A stretch of 64,000 nt of DNA, from NCBI RefSeq assembly GCF_000011385.1, contig NC_005125.1, positions 1,736,001 through 1,800,000 of the forward strand, written 5' to 3'. Position numbers and translations under genes: made by a program. This DNA is from Gloeobacter violaceus PCC 7421. Its GTDB lineage: Bacteria; Cyanobacteriota; Cyanobacteriia; Gloeobacterales; Gloeobacteraceae. Shown here piece after piece: positions 6,667 through 15,667 of the stretch. The notes beneath the pieces are model-generated. The model did not search any database. It was given only the letters and a program-made list of their open reading frames with translations, and was not told the DNA's origin. Each line of letters starts with the position of its first letter. Positions within the stretch are counted from its first letter, which is position 1.

Positions 6667-7740
6667 CTAGGGTTCGGCCAGCCATTCCGCGGCGGCGCGA
6701 TCCCGGGCGATTACCCGGCCCTGACGATCCAACAGCATCGTGGCGACGGCCATCGTCCGCTCGGTGTACTTGCGTACGTACTCGACCGACCGACCGCTTA
6801 CCCGCTCTGCAAGAGCAGCATAGATTTTCTCTGCCCATCCCGCCGCCGCCAACAGGGCGCAGGCGGCATCGGCGGTGGGCGCTTCGAGTACGGTGCGCAC
6901 CGTCTCGATGTCCGCTCCGGCGGCGACGGCCCCGGCGGCGATTGTCTCCAGCCGCCCGTCGGCGACGTGGCTGCTGGTGTTGAAGATGCCTGCGGCGAGC
7001 TTGACGAGCTTGCCCTGGTAACCCAGAAGCAGTACCGACTCGATCCCCAGCATCCCCGCCTCCACCAGCAGCGCTCCAATCCAGTTGCCCGTCTGCACCG
7101 TGGCGCCCTGGTCGAGGCCCAGCCGCCCGGCCGCCTGCAGACCGCCTGCACCGATACAAAAAACCAGACGGCGCTCGCGTTCGGCCCGCTCGCGCAGCGC
7201 CGCGCGAAAGCTCTCCAGGTGGTCGGCGGCGGACAGCGGCTGCGAGAGACCGCTGGTGCCCAGCAGCGCCAGCCCTTCGAGGATGCCGAAGGCGGCGTTG
7301 GAGGTGCGCAAGGCGAGGGCCCGCCCCTCCGGTAAAATAAAGCGCACCGTGGCGGTCCGGCCCGTCGGTACCAGCGGAGCGACGTTCGCCTCCATCAGCT
7401 GCCGGGCGTAGCGGTAGATGGCCGCCTCGCCCGCCGCGGTGCGGCCCAGCCCCTCCCCGGCCTCCAACCGCAGCACTTCACCGGTGCCCACCTCCAGGTG
7501 CACCCAGGCCCAGACCGGCGTGTGGCGGGTCAGATCCAGGTTGTCGCCCGGATCGCTGCGGGTAACCCCGAGGGCTGTTTCAGCGTCCAGCCGTGCCACC
7601 TGCTCGATGGGAATCGCGGCTTGTTCACCCAGCAAATCGAGCTGTACCGATGCGCAGGGCACTTTTTCAATCAAATGGAGCAACGCCGCCCGGGCGGCGG
7701 CGGCGGCAAAAACGGGCAAGGTGTAGCCGGTGCGGGACAT
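6667..7740 (-). CDS. cbiD: Cobalt-precorrin-5B C1-methyltransferase
   Basis: CbiD transfers a methyl group from SAM to C1 of cobalt-precorrin-5B in anaerobic cobalamin synthesis. The N-terminal RTGYTLPVFAAAAARAALL is the family signature. Further matches are IAGITRSDPGDN-like LGVTRSDPGDNLD, GEGLGRTAAGEAAI, and LVFCIGAGG; an NTSSHVADGRLE stretch follows near the C-terminus. At ~357 residues it is full length. ATG 7740 gives the usual short N-terminus; an in-frame ATG at 7776 would add 12 residues. The stop codon lies in the target duplication of the downstream insertion sequence, so the protein is intact. Confidence 0.88.
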   Translation of the reverse strand: MSRTGYTLPVFAAAAARAALLHLIEKVPCASVQLDLLGEQAAIPIEQVARLDAETALGVTRSDPGDNLDLTRHTPVWAWVHLEVGTGEVLRLEAGEGLGRTAAGEAAIYRYARQLMEANVAPLVPTGRTATVRFILPEGRALALRTSNAAFGILEGLALLGTSGLSQPLSAADHLESFRAALRERAERERRLVFCIGAGGLQAAGRLGLDQGATVQTGNWIGALLVEAGMLGIESVLLLGYQGKLVKLAAGIFNTSSHVADGRLETIAAGAVAAGADIETVRTVLEAPTADAACALLAAAGWAEKIYAALAERVSGRSVEYVRKYTERTMAVATMLLDRQGRVIARDRAAAEWLAEP

Positions 7741-7962
7741 CAGAATCGGTACGCGCCAGGTAGCGGCGTCGCCCATCTTATGTCACGATCCCATGACAAT
7801 CAAATCCGCTGCCGCTCGAAGCCATAGAATTCCTTTTATAAAGGGACTACATTTATGATCGCTTAAAAAGCAGCTATCGACGTATCGAAAAGCTTGCTGT
7901 GACGTCAAGCCCAGTTTACTTTTCATCGGTTTTTATACCCGCACCTGTGCGAGACGCTCTGC

Positions 7963-10900
7963 ATGTCTCCAGTCGGTATTCGCTCCCCCCAAACCGGGCG
8001 TCGTTCGCTTGCCAAGCAGGGCAAGTTGTGGATGCTTTTGGTGGGGATAAACGATTACCAGGACCCGACGTTTGCCGGATTGCGCTACTGCGTGGCCGAT
8101 TGCCAGGGCATTCACGCCGCCCTGCTCGACGCGACTCCCAACTTCAGCGGCCGTGAGTGCTTTGTCTTTCAAGACCGGGGGGTGAGCGCTCCGCCGGCGG
8201 CCGGTGTCCTCGCCGCCCTCGAGCAGATTGCCGAGCGGGCGCAACCGGAGGACACGCTGCTGTTTTATTTTTGCGGCCACGGGGTGATCGACCCGGCCAC
8301 CCGGCAGGCGGTGCTGTGCCTGGCCGACACCCGCGCCGAGGAACCCGCCGAGACGGGATTGGAGTTGCAGCGGTTGCTCGCCCGGCTCGGCCGCTGCAGC
8401 GCCCAGCAGCAACTGGTCTGGATCGACGCCTGCCACAGCGGCGGCATGAGCATCGGGGATCTGGCCGCCGGGGGCGATCCCGGCGGTCCGATGGTGGCGG
8501 TGCTGCGCGAGCGGGCCGCCAGAAGCCAGGGCTTCTACGCGATTCTTTCGTGCGACCGCTTCCAGCGCTCCTGGGAATTCAGCGAACTGGGGCACGGTTT
8601 GTTTACTTACTTTTTGATGCGCGGCCTGCGGGGAGAGGCCGCCAACTACAAAGGCGAAATCGAAGTCGACCATCTCTACCGCTATGTCTGCCAGCAGGCG
8701 CGACTGTACATCGACAACCGCAACCGGCAACTCCGGCTTCTGAACCGCCAGAAGCAGCGCGACGGAGAAACGGATTTTTTTCCGGAGTACCCGCCGCAAA
8801 CCCCCAAGCGCATCGTCGAAGGTGTAGGCACCCAGGTGATTGGCCTCAAGGTGCCCCAGGAAGAGGCCCGTCCCCTCAGGCGGGCCCTGGTTGTCGATGG
8901 GTTTGCAGGCGAGCGGGCCGCCTTTGCCCTCGGCCCGCTCCTGCAGGGATCCGGCGGCTTCGAGGTCGCCTACTGGCCCCAACCGGGCCGCCCCTGGAGC
9001 GAAGTGCGCGAGGCGATCAAAACCTGCCTCACCCCCCAGGGGAGCGCCCAGGAGCACGAGACGGTGCTCATCTATTTGCGCGCGCCCATCGAACGCACCG
9101 CCGAGGGCGAGACGCTCTGCCTGGGGGGCACGGTGCGCCTCAGTCCTTTCTGGCTGCGCCGCGAGCTGCAGTACAGCGGCGCAGCCCAGCAGATTGTGGT
9201 CCTCGACTGCCCCGGGGGTGGCCCCAGCCTCGCCGATTGGACCGACTGCCTGCTGGTCGGTTCTGAGCGCAGCCAGTGCCTGGTGGCCGCCGCCTCGCCG
9301 CAGAGCGATCCCGAGCGCTTCTTGCGGGTGCTGCTCGCCACGATCGAGACTGCCGATTCCCAGACGGGCCTGAGTGCGGCAAGCTGGATCGACCGATTGC
9401 AAAACGGCCTTACCCAGGCGCGGGTGGGGGTGCACGTCGGTCTCACCGGCGAGACGGGGATCATCGAAATTTTGCCCGCCGCCCGCCAGAATTTCGCTTC
9501 CCTTGCCGCCGCGGACCTCAAGCTGTGTCCTTACATGGGCCTCAGAGCGTTTGCAGAGGAGGACGCGCCCTACTACTTTGGCCGCGCGGTCCTCGCGCGC
9601 GACTTGCTGTCCCGTCTGGAGCGCCAGGTGTTTGTGGCGGTGGTGGGGGCGAGCGGCAGCGGCAAATCGTCGCTGGTCCAGGCGGGTCTGCTCGCCCAGT
9701 TGCGTACCGGCCGCCACATCCCGGGCTCGCAGCACTGGTGGAGTGGCAGCTTCCGTCCGGGAGCGCAGCCGATCGCCGCCCTCAGCCGCCGCCTCGCCGA
9801 GGGACACGGCTCAGGCGAGCGCCTGGATGCGGGACAACAGATCGAAGGGTTGTTGCACCTGGGTGCTCAGGGATTGTTGCAGTGGCTGGCCGCTCGCCAG
9901 GAGCCGGTGGTGCTGCTGGTGATCGACCAGTTCGAGGAGCTGTTTACCCTCGCCTCACCCCAGGAGCGCCGCGACTTTCTGGCGGTACTGCTCGGGGCGC
10001 TGGCTGGGGCGGCGGGGCGCTTGAAGCTGGTCGTCACCCTGCGCGCCGATTTTATCGGTCCTTGTTTGGAGGAGAGCGAGCTTGCCCCGCTGTTGCAGCA
10101 GGGCAGCTTTCTGGTGCCGCCGGTGCTGGTGAGTGCCGATTACCGCCAGATCATCTGCAAGCCGGCCCAGCAGGTGAATTTGCAGGTGGAGCCCGAACTG
10201 GTGGAGGCGCTGCTCGAGGAATTAAGCGGCTCGGCGGGGGGGCTGCCTTTGCTCGAATTTGCCCTGGAGCAACTCTGGCAGGTGCGCTCGGAGGGCCGCC
10301 TGACGTTGCAGGCTTACCGCCAGGAGGTGGGAGGGTTGCAGGGGGCGCTCGAGGCACGCGCCGAGCGGGTCTATGCAGATCTCACGACCGAGGAGCGCGA
10401 GTGCGCGCAGTGGATTTTTTTGTCGCTGACCCAGTTGGGCGAAGGCACCGAGGACACCCGCCGCCGGGTGCACAAGTCGGAACTGGTGGTCGAGCGCTAT
10501 TCACAAGATCTGGTGGAGCGCACGCTGCAGGCGCTCACGGCGGCGAAGCTGGTGGTGGTCGACCTCGAAGAGGGACAACCGGCGGGCACCCGCAGCACGT
10601 TCGGCACGGACATCGCCACGGCGGCGGCGCAACTGCGCCGCGAGGTGACGGTCGAGGTGGCCCACGAGGTGCTCATCCGTCACTGGTCGACTTTGCGCTG
10701 GTGGCTCGAAGAAAACCGCGCCCGATTGCGGGTGCTGCGCCAGATCGAACAGGCCGCTTTTCTGTGGAACCAAAAGCAGCGCCAGAAGGACTTTTTGCTC
10801 CAGGGGGTGCGCCTGTCGGAGGCGGAGGAGCTGATTGGCAAATTCGCCGACCAACTCACGGCAACTGCCCAGCAGTTCGTGGTCGCCTGCCTCGCGGAGC

Positions 10901-13155
10901 GTGGCGCCCAACGCGCGCAGGAGCGCCGCCGCCTGCGCGTTGCCCAGATAGCCGCCGTGGCGATGGCGATCCTGGCCGCCTTTGCCGCCGTGGCCGGACT
11001 ATTTGCCTACAAACAGGTCGAGGAGGTGCAGCACAGCCGCATCGACACACTGATTTCAGAATCAAAATTGTTGTTTGCCGACCACAGACAACTGGACGCA
11101 CTGATCAGTAGTGTGCGTGCAGCGCAGCTGGCACGTCAGTTTTTCTCGGGAGACAAACAACTCAACGAACAGACCGACAGAACGCTGCAAAAAGTGATCT
11201 TTAATATTGAGGAAGCCAATCGCCTAGAGGGATACATCGGTACTCCGTTAAGTTGTGACTTCAGCCCGGACGGAAAATTCATCCTCTGCGGAGACTCGCA
11301 AGGAAATATCTATCTTCAAAATCGAAGTGGTCAGACTATTAAATCATGGAAAGGGCATGAATCTGTCATTTACAAAGTTGACTTTAGTCCCGACAGTCTA
11401 CAGTTTGCAACTGCAGGTGAGGATAAGATTATTCGGCTATGGAGCGTGAATGGCGAATTGCTCAAGACACTGAGAGGCCATACCGAGCGAGTGCACAGTA
11501 TACGCTACAGCTCAAGTGGCAGACTCCTTGCCTCGATGAGTTCAAACTCAATAAAGCTTTGGGATAAAACCGGTAAATTTATACGATCAATCAACCGCAA
11601 CATTGGCGAAGCCATTGCCTTTGGATGGAGCCCGGATGAAGAGCTGCTCGCCATTCCGATAATAGCAGGAAATTCCGTTGAAATTACAAGTCTTAGCGGA
11701 CAATTGCTCAGAGTTCTTAAGGGCCATACACAGCCGGTCAATGGCGCCAATTTCAGTCCTGACGGCAATCAAATAGCCTCTTTTAGTTCAGACAAGACTG
11801 TACGGCTTTGGAATGCAAAGAGCGGCAAATTTCAGCATGCTTACTCCGGTCATACAGATGCGATTTGGCAAGTCGAATTCAGCCCCGATAGCTCAATATT
11901 CGCATCAGCCGGTGAAGACAGGACAGTGCGCTTATGGAGCAAGGACGGCCACAGTTTAAAAATTTTGTCAGGTCATACAGACAGAGTCATGGATGTGCGC
12001 TTCAGCCCAGAAGGCACCCATCTCCTCTCAGCAAGCTTTGATAAATCAATTCGCTTATGGCAAGTCAATAATCTCTATAGATTATCTTTTAAAGGTAATG
12101 GCTCCGAGGTGCTGTCTATGCGCTTCAGTCCGGTTAATAATCGCGTTCTAGCTGCCGCCGCCAACAAAGATATCTACCTTTGGAGCCATGATGGAAAGTT
12201 GATAGCCAAACTCATCGGGCATGAAGATCTGGTTCAGAATTTTGACATACGCCCCGATGGAAAGCAGATTGTCTCAGTAAGCTCCGACCGCACCATTCGT
12301 CTTTGGAGTAGCCAAGGAAAGCTGCTTAAAATTTTTCCCAGGCAAACCAACTGGCCTTTCTTTATTCGTTATATCTCCAGTGATATTATTGCTTCGGCAG
12401 GCCATGATAATCAGGTACATTTATGGAGCCTGGATGGCTCTTTGCTGCAAACTTTTAAAGGACACACCGATTCGACGACAGGTGCCCTGCTCCTGCAGGA
12501 CAAGATGGCTAGCTTCAGCTGGGATGGTACTATTCGGCTGTGGCAACTGAATGGCAAACTGATAAAAGTTTTGACAGGACACAAAGGCCAAATTTATAGC
12601 TTTGACTTTCAGCCTGCCGATAATATACTGGCTTCCGCCGATTCAGAAGGTGAAATTCGACTCTGGCGCGGCGATGGCAGTCTGCTTGCTGTACTTTCAG
12701 GGCATCGGGGCTCTATTTACAATCTAAAGTTCAGCCCGGATGGCCGGATACTAGCCTCCGGGAGCATGGATGGCACGGTGCGTTTGTGGACAGCTAGGGG
12801 AAAGTTATTGGCTGTATTGGCACACCATTCCGATTCGATCCGGGATGTTCGCTTCAGCCCGAACGGCAAATACCTCGCAACGGCAAGTGAAGATGGTACT
12901 GTGCGCATTTGGAACCTGAAGGGTGACTTGTTATCAACCCTCGATGTTGGTAACAGTGTGACAGCCCTTGCTTTTAGCCCTGACGGCCACACTCTGGCTT
13001 CCGGGAGTGCTGACGGCACCCTCGAGCTCTGGAAGCAATGGCGATACAGACCGCATGATGTGCTTGAGTCTGGCTGTCAATGGTTGCAGAACTACACCAG
13101 CCTTGCCACGGATGAGAAGGCTGGAGAAGTTGCCCGTGCCTGTAGAAAAAGGTAA
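7963..13155 (+). CDS. Caspase / pseudo-caspase / STAND NTPase / WD40 propeller protein
   Basis: A 1,730-residue multidomain protein. Residues ~20-260 are a caspase-like C14 peptidase with His106 in FYFCGHGV and Cys157 in WIDACHSGG. Residues ~300-510 repeat the same secondary elements in degenerate form: TVLIYLRAPIERT replaces the His motif and VVLDCPGGG the Cys motif. Residues ~530-990 are an nSTAND-type NTPase (Walker A GASGSGKSS at 562-570, Walker B VVLLVIDQFEELF near 648). A membrane helix spans ~993-1014, followed by ~15 WD40 repeats with TVRLW-type ends. This layout is used in bacterial death or defence sensors and regulators; that role is inferred. From about 11040 codon use turns AT-rich, so the propeller half may have a separate origin. 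Confidence 0.9.
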   Translation: MSPVGIRSPQTGRRSLAKQGKLWMLLVGINDYQDPTFAGLRYCVADCQGIHAALLDATPNFSGRECFVFQDRGVSAPPAAGVLAALEQIAERAQPEDTLLFYFCGHGVIDPATRQAVLCLADTRAEEPAETGLELQRLLARLGRCSAQQQLVWIDACHSGGMSIGDLAAGGDPGGPMVAVLRERAARSQGFYAILSCDRFQRSWEFSELGHGLFTYFLMRGLRGEAANYKGEIEVDHLYRYVCQQARLYIDNRNRQLRLLNRQKQRDGETDFFPEYPPQTPKRIVEGVGTQVIGLKVPQEEARPLRRALVVDGFAGERAAFALGPLLQGSGGFEVAYWPQPGRPWSEVREAIKTCLTPQGSAQEHETVLIYLRAPIERTAEGETLCLGGTVRLSPFWLRRELQYSGAAQQIVVLDCPGGGPSLADWTDCLLVGSERSQCLVAAASPQSDPERFLRVLLATIETADSQTGLSAASWIDRLQNGLTQARVGVHVGLTGETGIIEILPAARQNFASLAAADLKLCPYMGLRAFAEEDAPYYFGRAVLARDLLSRLERQVFVAVVGASGSGKSSLVQAGLLAQLRTGRHIPGSQHWWSGSFRPGAQPIAALSRRLAEGHGSGERLDAGQQIEGLLHLGAQGLLQWLAARQEPVVLLVIDQFEELFTLASPQERRDFLAVLLGALAGAAGRLKLVVTLRADFIGPCLEESELAPLLQQGSFLVPPVLVSADYRQIICKPAQQVNLQVEPELVEALLEELSGSAGGLPLLEFALEQLWQVRSEGRLTLQAYRQEVGGLQGALEARAERVYADLTTEERECAQWIFLSLTQLGEGTEDTRRRVHKSELVVERYSQDLVERTLQALTAAKLVVVDLEEGQPAGTRSTFGTDIATAAAQLRREVTVEVAHEVLIRHWSTLRWWLEENRARLRVLRQIEQAAFLWNQKQRQKDFLLQGVRLSEAEELIGKFADQLTATAQQFVVACLAERGAQRAQERRRLRVAQIAAVAMAILAAFAAVAGLFAYKQVEEVQHSRIDTLISESKLLFADHRQLDALISSVRAAQLARQFFSGDKQLNEQTDRTLQKVIFNIEEANRLEGYIGTPLSCDFSPDGKFILCGDSQGNIYLQNRSGQTIKSWKGHESVIYKVDFSPDSLQFATAGEDKIIRLWSVNGELLKTLRGHTERVHSIRYSSSGRLLASMSSNSIKLWDKTGKFIRSINRNIGEAIAFGWSPDEELLAIPIIAGNSVEITSLSGQLLRVLKGHTQPVNGANFSPDGNQIASFSSDKTVRLWNAKSGKFQHAYSGHTDAIWQVEFSPDSSIFASAGEDRTVRLWSKDGHSLKILSGHTDRVMDVRFSPEGTHLLSASFDKSIRLWQVNNLYRLSFKGNGSEVLSMRFSPVNNRVLAAAANKDIYLWSHDGKLIAKLIGHEDLVQNFDIRPDGKQIVSVSSDRTIRLWSSQGKLLKIFPRQTNWPFFIRYISSDIIASAGHDNQVHLWSLDGSLLQTFKGHTDSTTGALLLQDKMASFSWDGTIRLWQLNGKLIKVLTGHKGQIYSFDFQPADNILASADSEGEIRLWRGDGSLLAVLSGHRGSIYNLKFSPDGRILASGSMDGTVRLWTARGKLLAVLAHHSDSIRDVRFSPNGKYLATASEDGTVRIWNLKGDLLSTLDVGNSVTALAFSPDGHTLASGSADGTLELWKQWRYRPHDVLESGCQWLQNYTSLATDEKAGEVARACRKR

Positions 13156-13260
13156 GCCCAAGACCAGCTTTCAGGTGCATAAAAACAGCCGATCGGCCGA
13201 AAACCCTGGCGGATAATGGTTTTCCTTTGGACATCCCGCACCCGGCACCTAAAACCTGCT

Positions 13261-13866
13261 CTAGGACGGAATAGTCGGCCACCGACCGTCGTCCGTTAGC
13301 CTGTTCATATTCGCCAGTAAACTGTCGGTGGTACTGGCGAGTATCCTCTCAAAATTTTCCGAATCGCTCAGACTTGGCTGCGTAGTGAATCTGGCCATCA
13401 GCCCTTCAGGAACAGTACCGGCCAAAAAATACTGGCCTGCCGGATCGTGGGCATAAACATCCGTATTCCCGCTGACGCTGCTCAAGGCGTAATCGTAGCT
13501 TTGCCCGTCGGCTTCAAGATAGACCTGCTCCTGTTGAGGAATGCATCTAGTATCAAAGCTTAAATGTCCCCTCCGATCTGCCGTTTCGAAGGACTTAGCG
13601 ACAAGCTTTCCAGCGTTCAACCGCAGCATAATGGCTGGGCCATCATCAGCAATAGTTACTTCAGTATCCGAATCTAATCTCACCATGGTGATGAGTAATT
13701 GAGAACTGTTCTCCACTTCCTGAAGCTCGACTAAAGAGGATCGTGTAAGTAGAATATCGTTCAATTCGAGCACCTGCTCAACACCTTCTTCACAGAATGT
13801 TTCTTGATCTGCTTTTATGATTATAGGAAGCTCTGGACCGGCAATTATATGGGTAACTCTCCACAT
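13261..13866 (-). CDS. Hypothetical protein with FecR-like pattern
   Basis: A 201-residue protein without catalytic motifs. The middle region (LELNDILLTRSSLVELQEVE, then VRLDSDTEVTIADD and MLRLNAGKLVA) has the beta-rich rhythm of FecR-type domains, but lacks enough signature residues for a firm call. No signal peptide or membrane segment is evident. Base composition is clearly more AT-rich than most of the window and resembles the WD40 half of the neighbouring gene, suggesting shared foreign origin. It converges on that gene with ~105 nt between them. Confidence 0.55.
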   Translation of the reverse strand: MWRVTHIIAGPELPIIIKADQETFCEEGVEQVLELNDILLTRSSLVELQEVENSSQLLITMVRLDSDTEVTIADDGPAIMLRLNAGKLVAKSFETADRRGHLSFDTRCIPQQEQVYLEADGQSYDYALSSVSGNTDVYAHDPAGQYFLAGTVPEGLMARFTTQPSLSDSENFERILASTTDSLLANMNRLTDDGRWPTIPS

Positions 13867-13973
13867 ACATCTATTCTCCAGCGATGGCGATACAACTTTA
13901 TAGTCGCGTTCTGCCTGGAGTATGCAGCTTGAATAAACTTTCTACTTGTATCCTCAACAATTAGAAGTTGATT

Positions 13974-14237
13974 TCATTTCGAGCTCGACTTGCCTTGAAT
14001 TGTCACCACTTTAACGTCGACTTTGTTGCACGAATTATCGAGGCAAGTTCCATTAATCTGAGCTTCTCCTTGCCCAAGTATAACTCCTTGGTAGCTGACC
14101 ATAAGATCTTCGTATTTCTGGTTTTTAATTACATTTGCCATGGCTGGGGTGATGATTTTGTCGTAGTTGGCAACTGTTGGGACAAAAGCGGAGGGCGGAT
14201 TGGGTACCATGGCACACTGCGCAAACGACCGCCCCAA
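13974..14237 (-). CDS. Hypothetical protein, possibly a C-terminal fragment
   Basis: An 87-residue AT-rich ORF. The part that looks conserved is the end, YEDLMVSYQGVILGQGEAQI followed by a C-x4-C pair (TCLDNSCNKV). The N-terminal part begins at a TTG (ATG at 14210 also possible) with no clear ribosome site or signal peptide. The pattern is what remains when a longer secreted protein loses its 5' part. It lies ~110 nt upstream of the FecR-like gene on the same strand and shares its composition. No function can be assigned. Confidence 0.4.
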   Translation of the reverse strand: MGRSFAQCAMVPNPPSAFVPTVANYDKIITPAMANVIKNQKYEDLMVSYQGVILGQGEAQINGTCLDNSCNKVDVKVVTIQGKSSSK

Positions 14238-14296
14238 TTCTAACGGCGGGCCTAGGCGCTACAATGAAAGGGACGTTTGTCCATGGGCGCACAGCG

Positions 14297-14548
14297 ATGA
14301 AATTTGCAGACCGGCAGAACCACGAGCGCAGGGTACTTAAGGCGATCTACCACCTCACCCTCGAAGACCTCGATCGCGCCACGTTCTTAGGTGAAGTGCA
14401 GGCGGCGACGGGTTTGCCCTTCAAAGAAGTGCAGGACGTGTGCAAAGCCCTGCAAAAGTCCGGCTACATCGAGCGGACCAATCTGCGCATTGCCATCACC
14501 GACGAGGGAATCGCCCACAGCGAGAAGCTCATCGAACAGAACCGCTGA
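14297..14548 (+). CDS. Small winged-helix-type protein
   Basis: An 83-residue protein, MKFADRQNHERRVLKAIYHL onward, with predicted helices and the strand-turn IERTNLRIAITDEGIAHSEK typical of a winged-helix wing. The EVQAATGLPFKEVQDVCKAL stretch resembles the helix-turn-helix. It may bind DNA or act as a protein adaptor; no target is evident. ATG 14297 is chosen because the conserved-looking part begins there; ATG 14264 is in frame and would add 11 residues. GC content returns to the background of the window here. Confidence 0.6.
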   Translation: MKFADRQNHERRVLKAIYHLTLEDLDRATFLGEVQAATGLPFKEVQDVCKALQKSGYIERTNLRIAITDEGIAHSEKLIEQNR

Positions 14549-14672
14549 GGCGAACCGCTTGGTGAGTTGTGTAGATTCCTCATAAAGGCTTTCCCGCCCG
14601 GATGGCGCTGGTACACTGTCGCCGTAACCCTCCCGATCCCCGCCCGGGAATCGGTACCAACGCCAAAATTTT

Positions 14673-15656
14673 ATGTATAAGCTACTTTTCTGCCTGCTCC
14701 TGCTCGGGACGTTCGCCCAACAGGTGTGGGCGCAAACTTCGCCTCCTATCGAACTGAACGCCACGACTACCAATGCCCGCCACGGCGAAGCGGTGCGCCA
14801 GTCGGTGGTCGAGAATTGGCAGCTGCCCCGCCTGATGAGCGATGCCACCGTCCGGGTGCGGGCGACGGTGCTCCTCAGCGGCGCGGTGGTCGAACCGGAA
14901 CTGGTGAGCGAACTGCCGCCGGGACCGGAACTGGAGGAAGTCCGCCGCAGCTTGAATGAAGCGATCGGCCGCACGGTGGCCGCTGTGCCGCCCGGCCCGA
15001 TCGAGTTCACGATCACCGTCCGCTCGGGCGGAGCGTACCTGGAAGGATGCTTTCCGCTCAAGGTGTATGTCGATCCGCGCCTGCAAGATAGCCCCGAACC
15101 GGTCCCGTCGGTATTGCTCGAAGCAATCGCCAAGTCAACGGAACGCTGGAACCGGCTGATGGCGGGCTTCACGCGCCGCGCGGCGAGCGAGCCTTTTGTA
15201 ATGGTGGGCGATCCCGAAGCCGCCGATGTGCGCGTCGAGACCTACGAACAGTACCCGGATTTCAGCAGTTATCTGGTAAGTGACGATTCGCGACTGGCGG
15301 TCGTGCGGCTGCCCCTCAAGCAGCGGCGCGAGGGCTTGTTTGCGGCGGGCTACCGCTGGCGGCACCCGGAGGTGATCACCCAGCAGGCGATGTTTCAGTT
15401 GGGCCGATTGCTCGGTCTCGACCCGACCGCCGTCCCCAACAACGTGCTGTTTCCGGGTGCCTCCTACGCCCTAGAGGCCCGCTCGATCAACGGCTCGACG
15501 GAGTTGCTGCACAGCGTCGTGGTACTCGGCAACGGTCCGGATCTCTCGGAGGAAGGCCGCACCGCGCGGACGATCATCCCCCAGCAATTGCGCTCGGCGG
15601 AGGTAATGATGCGCATGCACAGCTGCGGCCAGACAGCCGGTCTGCCGCCGCGCTGA
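14673..15656 (+). CDS. Secreted protein with a degenerate metzincin-like domain
   Basis: 327 residues with a clear signal peptide (LLFCLLLLGTFAQQVWA, cleavage before QTSPP). The first part (VENWQLPRLMSDATVRVRAT then LSGAVVEPELVSELPPGPEL) resembles a TonB-C-like periplasmic domain. The second part (EAIAKSTERWNRLMAGF, VMVGDPEAADVRVE, VITQQAMFQLGRLLGLD) follows the course of a matrixin-like zincin, but where HELGHxLGL is expected it has TQQAMFQLGRLLGL, without the His and Glu ligands. It is probably a non-catalytic relative. Function unknown; the start is supported by the signal peptide. Confidence 0.65.
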   Translation: MYKLLFCLLLLGTFAQQVWAQTSPPIELNATTTNARHGEAVRQSVVENWQLPRLMSDATVRVRATVLLSGAVVEPELVSELPPGPELEEVRRSLNEAIGRTVAAVPPGPIEFTITVRSGGAYLEGCFPLKVYVDPRLQDSPEPVPSVLLEAIAKSTERWNRLMAGFTRRAASEPFVMVGDPEAADVRVETYEQYPDFSSYLVSDDSRLAVVRLPLKQRREGLFAAGYRWRHPEVITQQAMFQLGRLLGLDPTAVPNNVLFPGASYALEARSINGSTELLHSVVVLGNGPDLSEEGRTARTIIPQQLRSAEVMMRMHSCGQTAGLPPR

Positions 15657-15667
15657 AGAGCGGGTCT

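Noticed and set aside
7933-9807. 624-codon minus-strand ORF
   Set aside because: Opposite to the caspase/NTPase gene, no motif, typical GC-rich shadow.
9276-11111. 611-codon plus-strand ORF inside the caspase/STAND gene
   Set aside because: Arg/Gly/Pro-rich shadow frame of a gene with clear domains in the other frame.
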